Origin: Circinella minor
Taxonomy: Eukaryota > Mucoromycota > Mucoromycetes > Mucorales > Lichtheimiaceae
Assembly (NCBI GenBank): GCA_016758965.1
Contig: JAEPRB010000326.1
Span: forward strand, 1 to 37,765
Direction of reading: 5' to 3'
DNA length: 37,765 bases
Positions 19,988 to 30,728 of the stretch are shown here, piece by piece. The notes beneath the pieces were generated by a model. The model had not been told where the DNA came from, ran no database searches, and was given only the letters and a program-made list of their open reading frames with translations. Positions within the stretch are counted from its first letter, which is position 1; the number at the start of each line of letters is the position of its first letter. Made by a program: the position numbers and the translations under genes.

Positions 19988-21967
19988 ATGTATATAATAT
20001 ATTGTCGAAATCAAAAAACGGTGGACCTGGAGGATAAAACCAATTATCGACTGAGTGTGACTGGAGGAGACTATCGTCCTACTTGGCTCGTGCGCGTTTC
20101 GGATTGGAAAAAAGTACCTGGCACAGAAGCAGTGGATGGATATCATACTATTTCATATTGTTGGGAACAATCAGGTGAAGTTGTTAAAAATGAAACCGAT
20201 GATGAATATAGTTTAGTTGATAATGGTAAACACTGTATTATCGAAGGATATCAAGTATACGAAGATGAAATTTATCGGCTGGTGGACTTTCCCAACACAG
20301 AAGATGACGTTCAAGAAGTGGAAGAAGAAGATGATGATGTGGAAAATCTGCAACATGAAAATAATGATGCTAACAAAGAAGAACACCAAGAAGACCGACA
20401 AAAAGACAATAAAGAGAAAGACAAAGAAGATCCTTCTAAAAATAATTTTAACTCTGATGAAGAGGAAGAAGCGATCGGCTACAAAGAGTATGTTTCATGG
20501 TGTGAACCGACGTCAGAAACAGCAACTGCACGATATGTTACATACGGCGAACTATTGCAACAGGTATGCAAGGATTTCCAAGTCGAATATGTGTGGTATG
20601 ATAAAATATGTATTGATCAAGAAGACCACAAAGCCAAATTAAGCGAAATTCAACAGATGCATAAAGTTTATAGCAATGCTCGTTATACAATTGCTATAAT
20701 CCCTGAAGTCCGTCGTTATAATCAAAAAGACCTTAAGGATGACGTCGGTGATTGTGCTTACAAAGCACTGGGATGTTTGATTGATGATGCCATGGGATCT
20801 TGCTGGTTTAAACGAAGTTGGACGCTTGAAGAAGTAATGATGAGTCGACGTATCTTGATAGTGGGAGCCAATACTAATATGTTTCAGCATAGTTTGTTTA
20901 GAACAGACATACCAACAACATTGGATATTTTTTCTGGTACCTTGCTCGATTTTGGAGGAAGGGCAGTAACTCAATACGAAAGAGGTACTGTCAACCAAGC
21001 ACTTGCCCATGCTCATTTCCGAACAAGCACAAAACCACAGGACGTGATACATTCACTGAAGAACATTTTCTATTATATGTTCTACGACATCGAAGCCAGC
21101 CATTCAACAGATATCAAAACGATATTCAATAACTTTTATCGACACGTTACAACAATAGAAACTTCTATTTTGTGTTTTGGATCCCCTTATAACCTTGCTG
21201 GATACATAATGAATGAGAACATGATGCATGATTACAATTTACCTTCATGGACTGGTGTTAATGGACGCCATGTACGTGATATTGTTATTGCTCTTGCCCA
21301 TCCTCAATTAGAATATCACATAGACGATACTATGTTTATTAGCACAACTACCAAATATTATTGGAAGATATCTATTACACCATACGACCGTGGTTGCTAT
21401 TCTCCGTCAAGACCTGATATGGAAGAACATAGCTCTATTTTGGATGAAATGGATCGAGTACATCAAAACAGAATCAATGGCGAAGGTATCGATATGACTA
21501 CAGCAAATAAGGATGTTATATTATTGGCATGGCTTAGAAAAATTCTTATTACGACAAATCTGTATATGACACACTACTATGAACCTCAAGATGGTTTAAT
21601 CACACAAATTAGGCCACTTTCATTGACTGAAGATTGTGAAGAATGTATAATATTACCGATTTTATGCGCCATAAATACTCCAATACACATACCAGTAGAA
21701 GATGATAAGCGCATCTGTACAATCGCAGGCTATAGCGTAGACTATTGTTTTCCTGTGCTGCAAGAATGCACTAAGGGTACTGGGCGATATAGAGCAATAG
21801 GTATATATTATATTGGGGAAAGTGACTGGCTTTCAGGTGATCCAACTTTTCAATGGAATCATTCTATTGGAAAAGATGACATTTCTGGTAAAGGCATAAA
21901 AGAAATAGTGAATATTTTATTTGAAAATCATGCTCATGACGTACCAAAAGAGTTTATTATTGAATAA
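19988..21967 (+). CDS. HET-domain-like protein, copy 1
   Basis: 659 residues, single exon. ATG 19988 is chosen because it aligns with the start of the tandem copy (MYI-YCRNQKTVDLEDKT); the 23 codons upstream open only with TTG. Three HET (heterokaryon incompatibility) domain blocks are recognisable: YHTISYCW (residues 52-59), VWYDKICIDQ (202-211) with IQQMHKVYSNARYTIAI after it, and CWFKRSWTLEEV (about 272-283). Between blocks 1 and 2 lies an acidic Asp/Glu/Lys-rich insert (about 104-162). The C-terminal ~370 residues have no domain I recognise and end VPKEFIIE. No signal peptide or membrane segment is seen. In ascomycetes HET proteins trigger cell death after non-self recognition. A role in this fungus is inference only, since many HET-domain proteins have none known. 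Confidence 0.85.
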   Translation: MYIIYCRNQKTVDLEDKTNYRLSVTGGDYRPTWLVRVSDWKKVPGTEAVDGYHTISYCWEQSGEVVKNETDDEYSLVDNGKHCIIEGYQVYEDEIYRLVDFPNTEDDVQEVEEEDDDVENLQHENNDANKEEHQEDRQKDNKEKDKEDPSKNNFNSDEEEEAIGYKEYVSWCEPTSETATARYVTYGELLQQVCKDFQVEYVWYDKICIDQEDHKAKLSEIQQMHKVYSNARYTIAIIPEVRRYNQKDLKDDVGDCAYKALGCLIDDAMGSCWFKRSWTLEEVMMSRRILIVGANTNMFQHSLFRTDIPTTLDIFSGTLLDFGGRAVTQYERGTVNQALAHAHFRTSTKPQDVIHSLKNIFYYMFYDIEASHSTDIKTIFNNFYRHVTTIETSILCFGSPYNLAGYIMNENMMHDYNLPSWTGVNGRHVRDIVIALAHPQLEYHIDDTMFISTTTKYYWKISITPYDRGCYSPSRPDMEEHSSILDEMDRVHQNRINGEGIDMTTANKDVILLAWLRKILITTNLYMTHYYEPQDGLITQIRPLSLTEDCEECIILPILCAINTPIHIPVEDDKRICTIAGYSVDYCFPVLQECTKGTGRYRAIGIYYIGESDWLSGDPTFQWNHSIGKDDISGKGIKEIVNILFENHAHDVPKEFIIE

Positions 21968-22894
21968 AAAAAATCTTTCATACTTAATCTATAAAAACTA
22001 TATTAATATAAACAACTTATTTCTATATTATTAATTTCTAAATTGTGTGTTTTACTTTTCCTATCAGGTTTATATAGCATATGCTTATTGTTCAGGTACA
22101 TGTATTTATTTAACATGTGTCTTGTTATTAGTACTATTATAGTCGTTCAGAATACCACGAATACCTATTATATTTAAACCCATGCAGTATTGGAACAGAA
22201 GAATATCCATATCCTATTGCGCGTAATTTAGTTAACAACAACAACAAATTGTTTGTATCATATATATTTATTTTGGTGTTAGATTTCATTTACTGCAGAT
22301 AATCAAATATTACTCTCTATCAACAATATATAGATACAGTTGGTAATTCCATGCTACTGTAAGATATCTATTATACGTACGAGCATGTTCATGGTTGTCT
22401 TTCATTTTTAAAAGAATATTTTGAAAGTAGTATATAATGTATTAAAACTGTACCTATAAAAAACGGGGCTAGTGAGATGTAAATAAATAAAAAAAGCTCA
22501 TGCTGTGTTAATAAACAATATGGCTTGGAGCATCCAAATATTTACATCAATAAAATAAGATTAAAATTACCTTTACGCCTGCTACATATATTTCTTTTTC
22601 TTTATATAAAATTAGATAACATTATGTCCTTTTATTTCCTTTCTCTTTTTTTTTTCTTACAAAAAATACCCTTACGAACGTATTTCTGAAACTGAGCAAA
22701 AAAAAAAAAAAAAACAAAAAAAACAATAAAAAAATCACTACTATAGTGAGAAAAGTGTCTATTTTATTTTTTCATTCTGTTGTTACGTCGTAAGGTAAGT
22801 AGAATAATTATGCTTATATAATCTTGTAGTTCTAAAAAAAAAAAAAGAAGAAAATCGAGTATAATATTAATAGAGAAACAAAAAATTAGATATC
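21968..22894. other. Spacer between the two HET-like genes
   Basis: 927 bp, AT-rich, no gene seen. It contains A-runs near 22695-22730 and a block resembling the upstream region of copy 1, as expected from a tandem duplication that included the promoter. Confidence 0.5.
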
Positions 22895-25024
22895 ATGTAT
22901 ATAACATATTGTCGAAATCAAAAAACAGTGGATCTTGAAGATAAAACCACTTATCGACTCAATGTGACAGGTGGAGAATATCGCCCTACCTGGCTTATCC
23001 GTGTTTCTGATTGGAAACGCGTACCTGGTACAGAAGCAGTGAATGGATATCATACTATTTCATATTGTTGGGAACAATCAGGTGAAGTTGTTAAAAATGA
23101 AACCGATGGTGAATATCACATAGTTGATGACGGTAAACACTGTATTGTTGAAGGATACAAAGTATACGAAGATAAAATTTTCGAATTAGTCGACCGTTCG
23201 GACACAGACGATGACCAAGACGACAATGAAAAAAGCGAGAAACCGGAGAATTCACTATATGATAAGGAAGATGATAATGAAGTCAATCAAAAAGACGATC
23301 ATCAAAATGCCTGTGAAAATGAATTTAGAGATGTTTCTGATGCTGATGAAGAAGACGTGTATGAAAATGATTATGAAGATGGTTATGATGCAAATAAAGA
23401 TGATAAAGAAAGCAATTCTGAAAATGATTGTCAAGATAACGCTGATGTGAGTGAAGTAGACTATCAAAAAAGTGATGAAGAGAAGGATAAAAAAGATACT
23501 TCAAAAGATGCTTCTGATGCTGACAAAGAAGAAAAAACAATCGACTATAAACAATATGTCTTATGGTGTGAACCAGTGTTAGAAACAACAACTCTACGAT
23601 ATGTTACATACGACAAACTCTTGCAACAGGTATGCAAGGATTTCCAAGTCGAATATGTGTGGTATGATAAAATATGTATCGATCAATCAGATCCCAAAGC
23701 CAAGTCACGAGAAATCAAGCAGATGCACAAGATTTATCGCGATGCTCGTTATATGATTGCTATGATACCTGAAGTGTGTATTTACAATAATCCAGAAGAG
23801 TTTGAGCAAACCGTTCATGGTTCGTGCCACAAAGCACATGGCAGGGTGATACTTGATACCGAGCTTTCTTGCTGGTTTAAACGCAGCTGGACACTTGAAG
23901 AAGTAATGATGACTAGACGGATCTTAATAGTCGGGACCAATACAAATATGTTTCAGCATAGTTTAAATACAACTGGAATACCAACAACAAAAGACGTTTT
24001 TTCCCGTATATTACTCGACTTTGGAGCGAGAGAGGAAAATGATGTTAATGTCAATCAGGCACTTGCGTTTGCTCATTTCCGAACAAGTACAAAACCACAT
24101 GACATGATATATGCATTGAAGAACACGTTTTCCCATATGTTTGACGACATTGAAGTCAGCTATTCAACAGATATAAAAACGGTATTCAACGATTTTTATC
24201 GACATGTTGCAACCGACGATATTTCAATATTGTGTTTTGGATCCAATAATTATCTTTGTGGAGCCACAGTTAAGAAAAGTTCCATAGATAGTTACAATTT
24301 ACCTTCATGGACTGGTGTTTCGGGGATGCATGTACATTTGCATACTAGTGCTACAATTCACCCGCAGTTGAGTCACTATATTGATAACACTATGTGGATG
24401 CACATAATAACTAAATACTATTGGAAGATCGGCATTACACCATATGACAGTGGTCGTTATTCTTTGTCAAAGAATATGACCGAAGAATGGGGTTCTACTA
24501 TAGAAAAGTATGATAACATCAACTATGCCAGAGCCGACGGTAACTGGACTGATATGGCTACAGCCGACAAGGATACTGTATTGATGGAATGGTTCGTAAA
24601 TATTCACAGTGTAATATGTCGCTATATGACTCACTACCATCAGCCTAAAGGTTGTTTACTTTCACAAATCAGACCACTTACATTGACTGAAGATTGTAAA
24701 GAATGTATAATATTACCAATTTTATTTGAAGTACGTTCACGGTTCTACAAACGAGCGGATGGCGATATATATAACTGCACCGTAGAAAGTTATGGGAAGG
24801 ACTACTTTCTTCCTGTGTTGCGAGAATGTACTAAGGGTACTGGGCGATATAGAGCAATAGGTATCTATCATATTGGAGACGATGGCACGTCGAATCAACC
24901 AACATTTCAATGGAATCATTATATTGGAAGAGATGATATTGATACCGATGACCCGAAAGAAATATTGAATATATTATTTGAAAAGGATGGTCATAATGTA
25001 CCGAAAGAGTTTATCATTGAATAA
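22895..25024 (+). CDS. HET-domain-like protein, copy 2
   Basis: 709 residues, single exon, ATG 22895, same strand as copy 1. It has the same three HET blocks: YHTISYCW (52-59), VWYDKICIDQ (255-264) with IKQMHKIYRDARYMIAM, and CWFKRSWTLEEV (about 323). The acidic insert between blocks 1 and 2 is about 50 residues longer than in copy 1 (about 102-215) and is built from loosely repeated Asp-rich peptides (DVSDADEEDVYENDYEDG, SEVDYQKSDEEKDKKD). The C-terminal part follows copy 1 closely (LPSWTGV, YWKI-ITPYD, ECIILPIL, KGTGRYRAIGIY) and ends VPKEFIIE. The two are clearly a tandem duplicate pair. Some stretches are identical at the DNA level while others have diverged freely. Confidence 0.85.
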   Translation: MYITYCRNQKTVDLEDKTTYRLNVTGGEYRPTWLIRVSDWKRVPGTEAVNGYHTISYCWEQSGEVVKNETDGEYHIVDDGKHCIVEGYKVYEDKIFELVDRSDTDDDQDDNEKSEKPENSLYDKEDDNEVNQKDDHQNACENEFRDVSDADEEDVYENDYEDGYDANKDDKESNSENDCQDNADVSEVDYQKSDEEKDKKDTSKDASDADKEEKTIDYKQYVLWCEPVLETTTLRYVTYDKLLQQVCKDFQVEYVWYDKICIDQSDPKAKSREIKQMHKIYRDARYMIAMIPEVCIYNNPEEFEQTVHGSCHKAHGRVILDTELSCWFKRSWTLEEVMMTRRILIVGTNTNMFQHSLNTTGIPTTKDVFSRILLDFGAREENDVNVNQALAFAHFRTSTKPHDMIYALKNTFSHMFDDIEVSYSTDIKTVFNDFYRHVATDDISILCFGSNNYLCGATVKKSSIDSYNLPSWTGVSGMHVHLHTSATIHPQLSHYIDNTMWMHIITKYYWKIGITPYDSGRYSLSKNMTEEWGSTIEKYDNINYARADGNWTDMATADKDTVLMEWFVNIHSVICRYMTHYHQPKGCLLSQIRPLTLTEDCKECIILPILFEVRSRFYKRADGDIYNCTVESYGKDYFLPVLRECTKGTGRYRAIGIYHIGDDGTSNQPTFQWNHYIGRDDIDTDDPKEILNILFEKDGHNVPKEFIIE

Positions 25025-25499
25025 AAAAATAAAAAGACGACCTTTTTTTTTTTTTTCTTCCCTCAACTTCATTTATGATAGTTATTTAACTTTTGCGTGA
25101 AAAATGTATTATGGGCTAGTTAACAATTTTCGGGGATGAGGTTATAAAAAATAATCCATCAAATACAGATTATATACCTCTGTATATATTATTATCAAGT
25201 GAATGTATTTTTTTATTTGGGTAAAAATAATAAATAAATGAAACCCGACAATACACTTTTCTTGTGAAACCCAACCAAGTTAAAAAAAAAAAAAAAAATT
25301 CGCTTGGAGCTTCTATTTAAATGTTGTGGGGTTCATAAGGACGATCGGGAACAAAAAAGAAATAGTTTGGCCCTAAAAAAAAAACTTATGCTGATTTTTA
25401 ATTTCTTTTTTCTATAAAACTTTATATGATAAACTTTCTTCTTTTGCTGACACATCTTTTCTCTTTTTTGTTTCTTATTAAAATAAAATTAAATTGATC
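25025..25499. other. Intergenic between HET-like copy 2 and NFU1
   Basis: 475 bp. It holds the 3' region of HET-like copy 2 and the NFU1 promoter. T- and A-runs (about 25043-25056, 25280-25297) and a pyrimidine-rich stretch just upstream of the NFU1 start are the only visible features. Confidence 0.5.
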
Positions 25500-26450
25500 A
25501 TGGCAGCATTCAGACAATCTTTAGTTAATTTAACACGTAATGTTACAAAACATACCATGACAACCATTCGTTTACAACAACCCATGTATTTAAAACGGGG
25601 TATTTTTACACCTGCTTTTAATAATACAATGAAACGTCCTTCTACTCTCTCACGACCATGCTTGGCTTCTCAACAACAACAAGGTAAAGAAAAAAAGATC
25701 TTTTCTTCTATTCGTAATAAAAAATATAGGAACATAGAAGAGTATGACGAACCTTTATTTTTTTTATTAAATAAACTAACCCTAATTATACATTATTTTT
25801 TTTTTTTTTATAATATAGTTCGTACCATGTTCATTCAAACTGAACCTACACCTAATAATGATTCATTAAAATTTATTCCTGGTGTTCCTGTCATGGGTCA
25901 AGGAAGTGCTGAATTTTTAGACGTACGTACAGCCATGAAATCACCCCTTGCTAAAACTTTATTTCAAATTGATGGTGTTGGAGGCGTCTTTTTTGGACCT
26001 GATTTCATTACTGTTTCTAAAGAACCTACAAGTGAATGGCAATTAATGAAACCTGATATTTATGCATGTATTATGGATCATTTCAGTTCTGGACAACCTA
26101 TTGTATTTGATGCAGATGATTTAGCTGCTTCGGATACAGCAATTCATGAAGATGATTCAGAAGAAGTACAAATGATTAAAGAATTATTGGATACAAGAAT
26201 TCGACCTGCTATTCAAGAAGATGGTGGCGATATTGAATATTGTGGATTTGAAAACGGAATTGTTCAATTGAAATTAAAGGGTAGTTGTCGTGGTTGTGAT
26301 AGTGCAGTAATTACACTTAAAAATGGTATTGAAAATATGTTGATGCATTATATTCCTGAAGTGGAAGGTGTTGAACAAATTATTGGTGAAGAAGAAGGTA
26401 TTGCACTTCAAGAATTTGAAAAATTGGAAAAGAAGTTGGGTGAAAAATAA
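25500..26450 (+). CDS. NFU1: NFU1-type mitochondrial iron-sulfur cluster carrier
   Basis: Two exons, 25500-25683 and 25819-26450, encode 271 residues. The protein passes [4Fe-4S] clusters to mitochondrial enzymes such as lipoyl synthase. The N-terminal ~60 residues are rich in Arg, Ser and Thr with almost no acidic residues, fitting a mitochondrial targeting peptide. The Nfu N-terminal domain follows ([20 protein letters not shown], then [11 protein letters not shown]). The NifU-like domain (about 178-252) has the cluster-binding CxxC at Cys218 and Cys221 (GSCRGC). ATG 25500 is used because the frame upstream has only ATC and TTG before a stop. The 135-bp intron (GTAAAG...ATATAG) is a multiple of three and has no in-frame stop, so the unspliced reading also looks open. 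The homology runs straight from exon 1 to VRTMFIQTE, which supports splicing. Confidence 0.95.
   Translation: MAAFRQSLVNLTRNVTKHTMTTIRLQQPMYLKRGIFTPAFNNTMKRPSTLSRPCLASQQQQGKEKKIFSSIRNKKYRNIEEYDEPLFFLLNKLTLIIHYFFFFYNIVRTMFIQTEPTPNNDSLKFIPGVPVMGQGSAEFLDVRTAMKSPLAKTLFQIDGVGGVFFGPDFITVSKEPTSEWQLMKPDIYACIMDHFSSGQPIVFDADDLAASDTAIHEDDSEEVQMIKELLDTRIRPAIQEDGGDIEYCGFENGIVQLKLKGSCRGCDSAVITLKNGIENMLMHYIPEVEGVEQIIGEEEGIALQEFEKLEKKLGEK
25684..25818 (+). other. NFU1: Stop-free, length-3n intron of NFU1
   Basis: GTAAAG donor and TATAATATAG acceptor, 135 bp, phase 1, with a T-run before the acceptor. If retained it would add 45 residues between the targeting peptide and the Nfu domain without changing frame. 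Confidence 0.8.
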
Positions 26451-26893
26451 TCCAATCTATCTCTATTTCTCCTCTTCTTCTTAATGATCCATAGACAATA
26501 CATACATTGACACATATTCCTTTTATTATTATTATATATATATATATGTATATATATTATCTATCACTTTTTTAAAAAAAAAACCACCTTTTATATATAT
26601 ATAAATATAAATATCCAATATTATTAATGTTTATGTTTGAATTTAGCGGAGTTCTTTATGTCTTTTGGGATGCTGGTTTTAATTGAATAAAAAGAGGGAC
26701 GCGACGAAAATATATTTGCTTTAAGAATTAACACAGGGTTTTCCCTTTAAACCTTATAATTTCACTCTATAGAGACTTTTTCCCTTTTTTTTTTTCTTCT
26801 CTCTCTCACATCTTTCTATCTCTTTCTCTTTCAAGAAAGAAACTCCCCCCTCCCCTTTTTTTTTTTCCCCTTTCTCTTCATTAACAAATAAGA
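26451..26893. other. Intergenic between NFU1 and USO1
   Basis: 443 bp. It holds the NFU1 3' region with (TA)n repeats, and the USO1 promoter. Just upstream of the USO1 start is a long pyrimidine-rich tract (about 26777-26880, ctctctctc, cccctcccctttt) typical of fungal promoters. Confidence 0.6.
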
Positions 26894-29800
26894 ATGGATT
26901 TTTTAACAAGAGGTTATATTGCAATAAGAGGTGATAAAGGTCAACCTCAATCCGTAGACGAAACTATTGAAAAGTTAGCCGATTGTCTTGAAACAGCTAC
27001 TTTATTAGAAGATAGAAGAGCCGCTGTACTTAGTTTAAAAGGACTTGTACGAGATTATCCTGAAGTATGTTTCTCTCTCTCTTTTTTTTTTTTTTTTTTT
27101 TTTTTAACAAAACACTTTTTTATTTTTTTCAATAATGACATTAAAGCAACCCAACAACAAAAAAAAAGGGGAGGGATGGAAGGGAACAATAATCGCGTTT
27201 TGTCCAATTTTTTTTTAAAAAAAAAGATGAATTCTTTTTTAAATTAGAATGTGGGTATACAAGCTTTTCCCGGTTTAATTAAAGTTTTACATAGTGACTA
27301 TAAAGATGGTGACATTACAAAGTCTATACTTGAAACTTTAACTGTACTTTGTTCAGTTGAACATGAGGTAAAAATATAATAAATGGATACGTGTTTTATC
27401 TCTTTTCGGGATCAAACTAAATACAAATATAAATAATAGAATATTGCAGAAGATAAAGGATATAAATATACAGATTTATTTTTAAAGGTAAATATATATA
27501 TATATAATCGAATATATAATACTAGTAGAATTGTTTTATTCATAAAAGAAATTATATATATATTTTTTTTTTAATTTAGGAACCATCCAATGTTTCAATT
27601 GTATTGGATGTACTCGAAGAATTTGATTTTTATGTACGTTATAGTGCCATTAAATTATTATCAACACTATCCTATAATCGAAATACGGGTCTTCAACAAT
27701 GTGTTCTTACAAGTCCTATGGGTATTACACGATTATCTGATTTATTAAATGATAAACGAGATATTATTCGAAATGGTAATATATATATATATATATATTC
27801 TATTCTATTCTATTCCATATCATTCTATATATATATATTAATTCTATTTTGGGATGATTTGTTTTTTTTTTGTTTTTAGAGAGTTTATTATTATTGATTT
27901 CTTTAACTCGAGATAATGCTGAAATTCAAAAATTGGTTACATTTCAAGCAACATTTGAAAAATTATTAACTGTTATTGAAGATGAAGAAGGTATTTCAGG
28001 TGGTATTATTGTGCAAGATAGTTTATCATTAATGCATAATTTATTACGTTATAATGTTTCCAATCAAGTAAGTTTCTTTTCTTTTTTTTTTTCAATATAT
28101 ATATATATATATATTTAGTATTGTAACCATGGATACGATTATATAGATTTATTTTCGTGAAACAAGTTGTATGCAACAAATTCCTGGTCTTTTGGGTTAT
28201 GTCGGTGATAGTGAAGCAGATCATGTTCCTTATTCTTATGAAGATTGGCCACCTCAAAAAGTAGCGAATACAGTATTAGTATTAGAATTATGTCGTATAT
28301 TAACTGAACCAGAAGGTGTTAATACAACGGTGAATCAAAAAGTCATGGCCCAAAGTAGTATTTTATTACCTATTGTTCAATTGGGTATTTGTTCCAATGC
28401 ACCTGCTATTGTACGTACAGCCGCTATTTATTCTATTGCTTATGTTGTTTATAATAATACAATGATTCAAGAATTATTTGCAAAAATGGTTGTATCCACG
28501 CCTCCACGTTTAATAGAAGGTGTGGGTGAATTGGATCCTGCTGCTCCTCCAGGTTTACCACGTCCTGCTATGGTATCTTTGATAGCTATTGCTGTTGCAG
28601 CAGATCCAGGTGTAGATTACAGTTATACAAGTCGTGCTGCTGCTGCTTTTGCAGTTGCTTCTTGTTTAGAAGGCAATCAAGAAGCTCAATTAGTTCTTGC
28701 TTCCATGTTAAAAATGCCACCTGATGATAATATTAATTCACACTATTCAGGTATTTATATTTATATATATAAGAAGAAAAAAAAAGGGGGGGGGAGGGGA
28801 GGGTAAGTGGCTTTCTCTAGAGAGAGGATTGTTCTAATGAAAATGTCTTTTTTTTTTGTTTTGTTTTAGATAAACCATTTTCTGCAGGATCATTATTATT
28901 AGATGCTATTCAAAATTGGGAAACATCTTTATCAGATCCCTATAAAGTTTGGTTTGCATGTACTATATTATCTCATGTGATTATGGGAAATGAACAAGCT
29001 AAAAAACAAGCTGGAAGTATTGTATTTGGAGATGAAGCCAATGGAGAAGAACCTATTCCTCTTTTACATCATATTATGGCTCAATTATTGATGGCTGCTA
29101 AAAATCCTACAACCAATTGTAGAATACCTATTGGTTATTTATGTCTTTTATGTACTTGGCTTTATGATAGTCCTGAATCTGTTAGTTTATTTTTATCTGA
29201 AAGTACGCATATTCAATTTGTAAGTTAAAAATTTCTATTTTTATTTTTGTTGGTACTATTTACATAGAATTCTAAATTTTTGCTTTTATATATATATATA
29301 TATATTTAGTTAATTCAAGAAATTCAATCTTCTGCTAATGATCCAGTTGTTCAAGGATTATCTGCATTTTTACTTGGTATTACCTATGAATATAATAATG
29401 ATCCAAATACACCTTTGACCAGGTAAACATATTTTCAAATATACATATAACATACTCTATTTATTAAGAGTTCTAAGGATAGCTAAAAAAAAAAAAAAAA
29501 AAGAAAACTAATTTATCTTTTTGATTATGATGATTCACTCTATATAAAACAAAATAATAGAGAAAAATTACAAACTATTTTATCAAGTCGTGTTGATACA
29601 TTTACAAGTTTATTATCACGTTTAAGAGATAGTTCAGCTGTAAAAAATGCACCTCAATATCTTGAAATTTCACCTGAAGATGAATCTATTTCTTTAAGTA
29701 CAGGATCTTTACCATCTTTATTATTGGATAGTGCATTTGTTGAATTCTTTAAAGATACTTATGGTAAAAATTTTATACAGTATTTTTGCTTTCAATCATT

Positions 29801-30428
29801 CAACACAACTCATGTATTTTTTTGTTTTTGTTTTTTAGAACAAACGACACGTGCTTTAAAAAAGAAACCATCTAGTTTTAAAAAATCATCCTCAGGTAAA
29901 AAAACTAAAATAAATGAATTTATTTATTCAATAGATAGAATTATTTATGGGATTATATATATAGTAGGTGACACATCTCCTGATGGATTAAATGCTATTT
30001 CTGAACAACAATTGGAATCTTATAAAGAAACTATTTCACAACAAGCTTATGAAATCAATCAATTAAAACATCAAGTATCTGAATTTAATAATTCAAAAAC
30101 CACTTTACAAAAACAAGTGATCGATTTAGAAGAACGTTTAAAATCTATGGTAAATATATATATATCTATATCTATTTTACTTTTTTTTTTTTTTACTAAT
30201 ATATTAATTATATAGCAAATGGAAGAAACTTTATTAAAAAATAAAGTCATTGAACTCGAAAAATCACGTATGGCTATGCAAGAATCAATGACGAATATGG
30301 AAAAAGAACAAGAAGATTTACTTGTTTGTATGGGTGAACAAGATTTGGATATTAAAAAATATAGAAAGAGATTAAGAGAAAAAGGTGAAGTTGTAACGGA
30401 TAGTGAAGATGAAGAAGAAGAAGCGTAA
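26894..30428 (+). CDS. USO1: Uso1/p115 vesicle tethering factor
   Basis: Twelve exons rebuilt by eye: 26894-27064, 27248-27367, 27440-27487, 27580-27775, 27880-28067, 28147-28750, 28870-29219, 29310-29422, 29561-29763, 29839-29895, 29968-30149, 30216-30428. All joins keep frame and use GT-AG, giving 814 residues. Uso1/p115 is a homodimeric tether on the cis-Golgi that captures ER-derived vesicles with Rab1/Ypt1 and SNAREs. The N-terminal ~650 residues form the armadillo-like head (MDFLTRGY, YKYTDLFLK, NRNTGLQQCVL, GGIIVQDSL, LLRYNVSNQ, SYEDWPPQKV, DSAFVEFFKDTY). The tail has a short coiled coil (QQAYEINQLKHQVSEF, VIELEKSRMAMQESM) and an acidic end (DSEDEEEEA) matching the Uso1/p115 C-terminal region. 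The coiled coil is far shorter than in yeast Uso1, closer to animal p115. Introns are 72 to 183 bp and often hold (TA)n or T-runs. Confidence 0.95.
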
Positions 30429-30728
30429 ACTTTTTATTTCGTTCACCTCCCCCACCTCCTCAAGCCCTTATAAGGGGTTTTTATAATAGTAATAACAATA
30501 GTAATAATAATAGTAATACAATCACCTCTCTTCAACACTCTTTTTATATTATATATAAATATACGTTATATCCATCCATCCATATGAAAAGTTAAAGAAA
30601 AAAAAACCTCAGCTTTTTGCCACTTGCCCCACTCTTCTCCTCTTTTCCACACACACTCTCCCTCTGTGTGTGTGTGTGTGTGCGTCTATTCCCACCATTT
30701 GATTATTATTATTATTATTATTATTTAT
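30429..30728. other. Convergent intergenic region
   Basis: 300 bp between the stop codons of USO1 (+) and the DUF6729-type gene (-). It contains AATAGT-type repeats, a (TG)n run near 30667-30682 and an (ATT)n run near 30702-30723. The 3' ends of both genes must lie here. Confidence 0.6.

Noticed and set aside
20217..20642. Frames overlapping the HET acidic inserts, both copies
   Set aside because: Met/Lys-rich or Phe/Ile-rich shadows of the GAT/GAA-rich insert.
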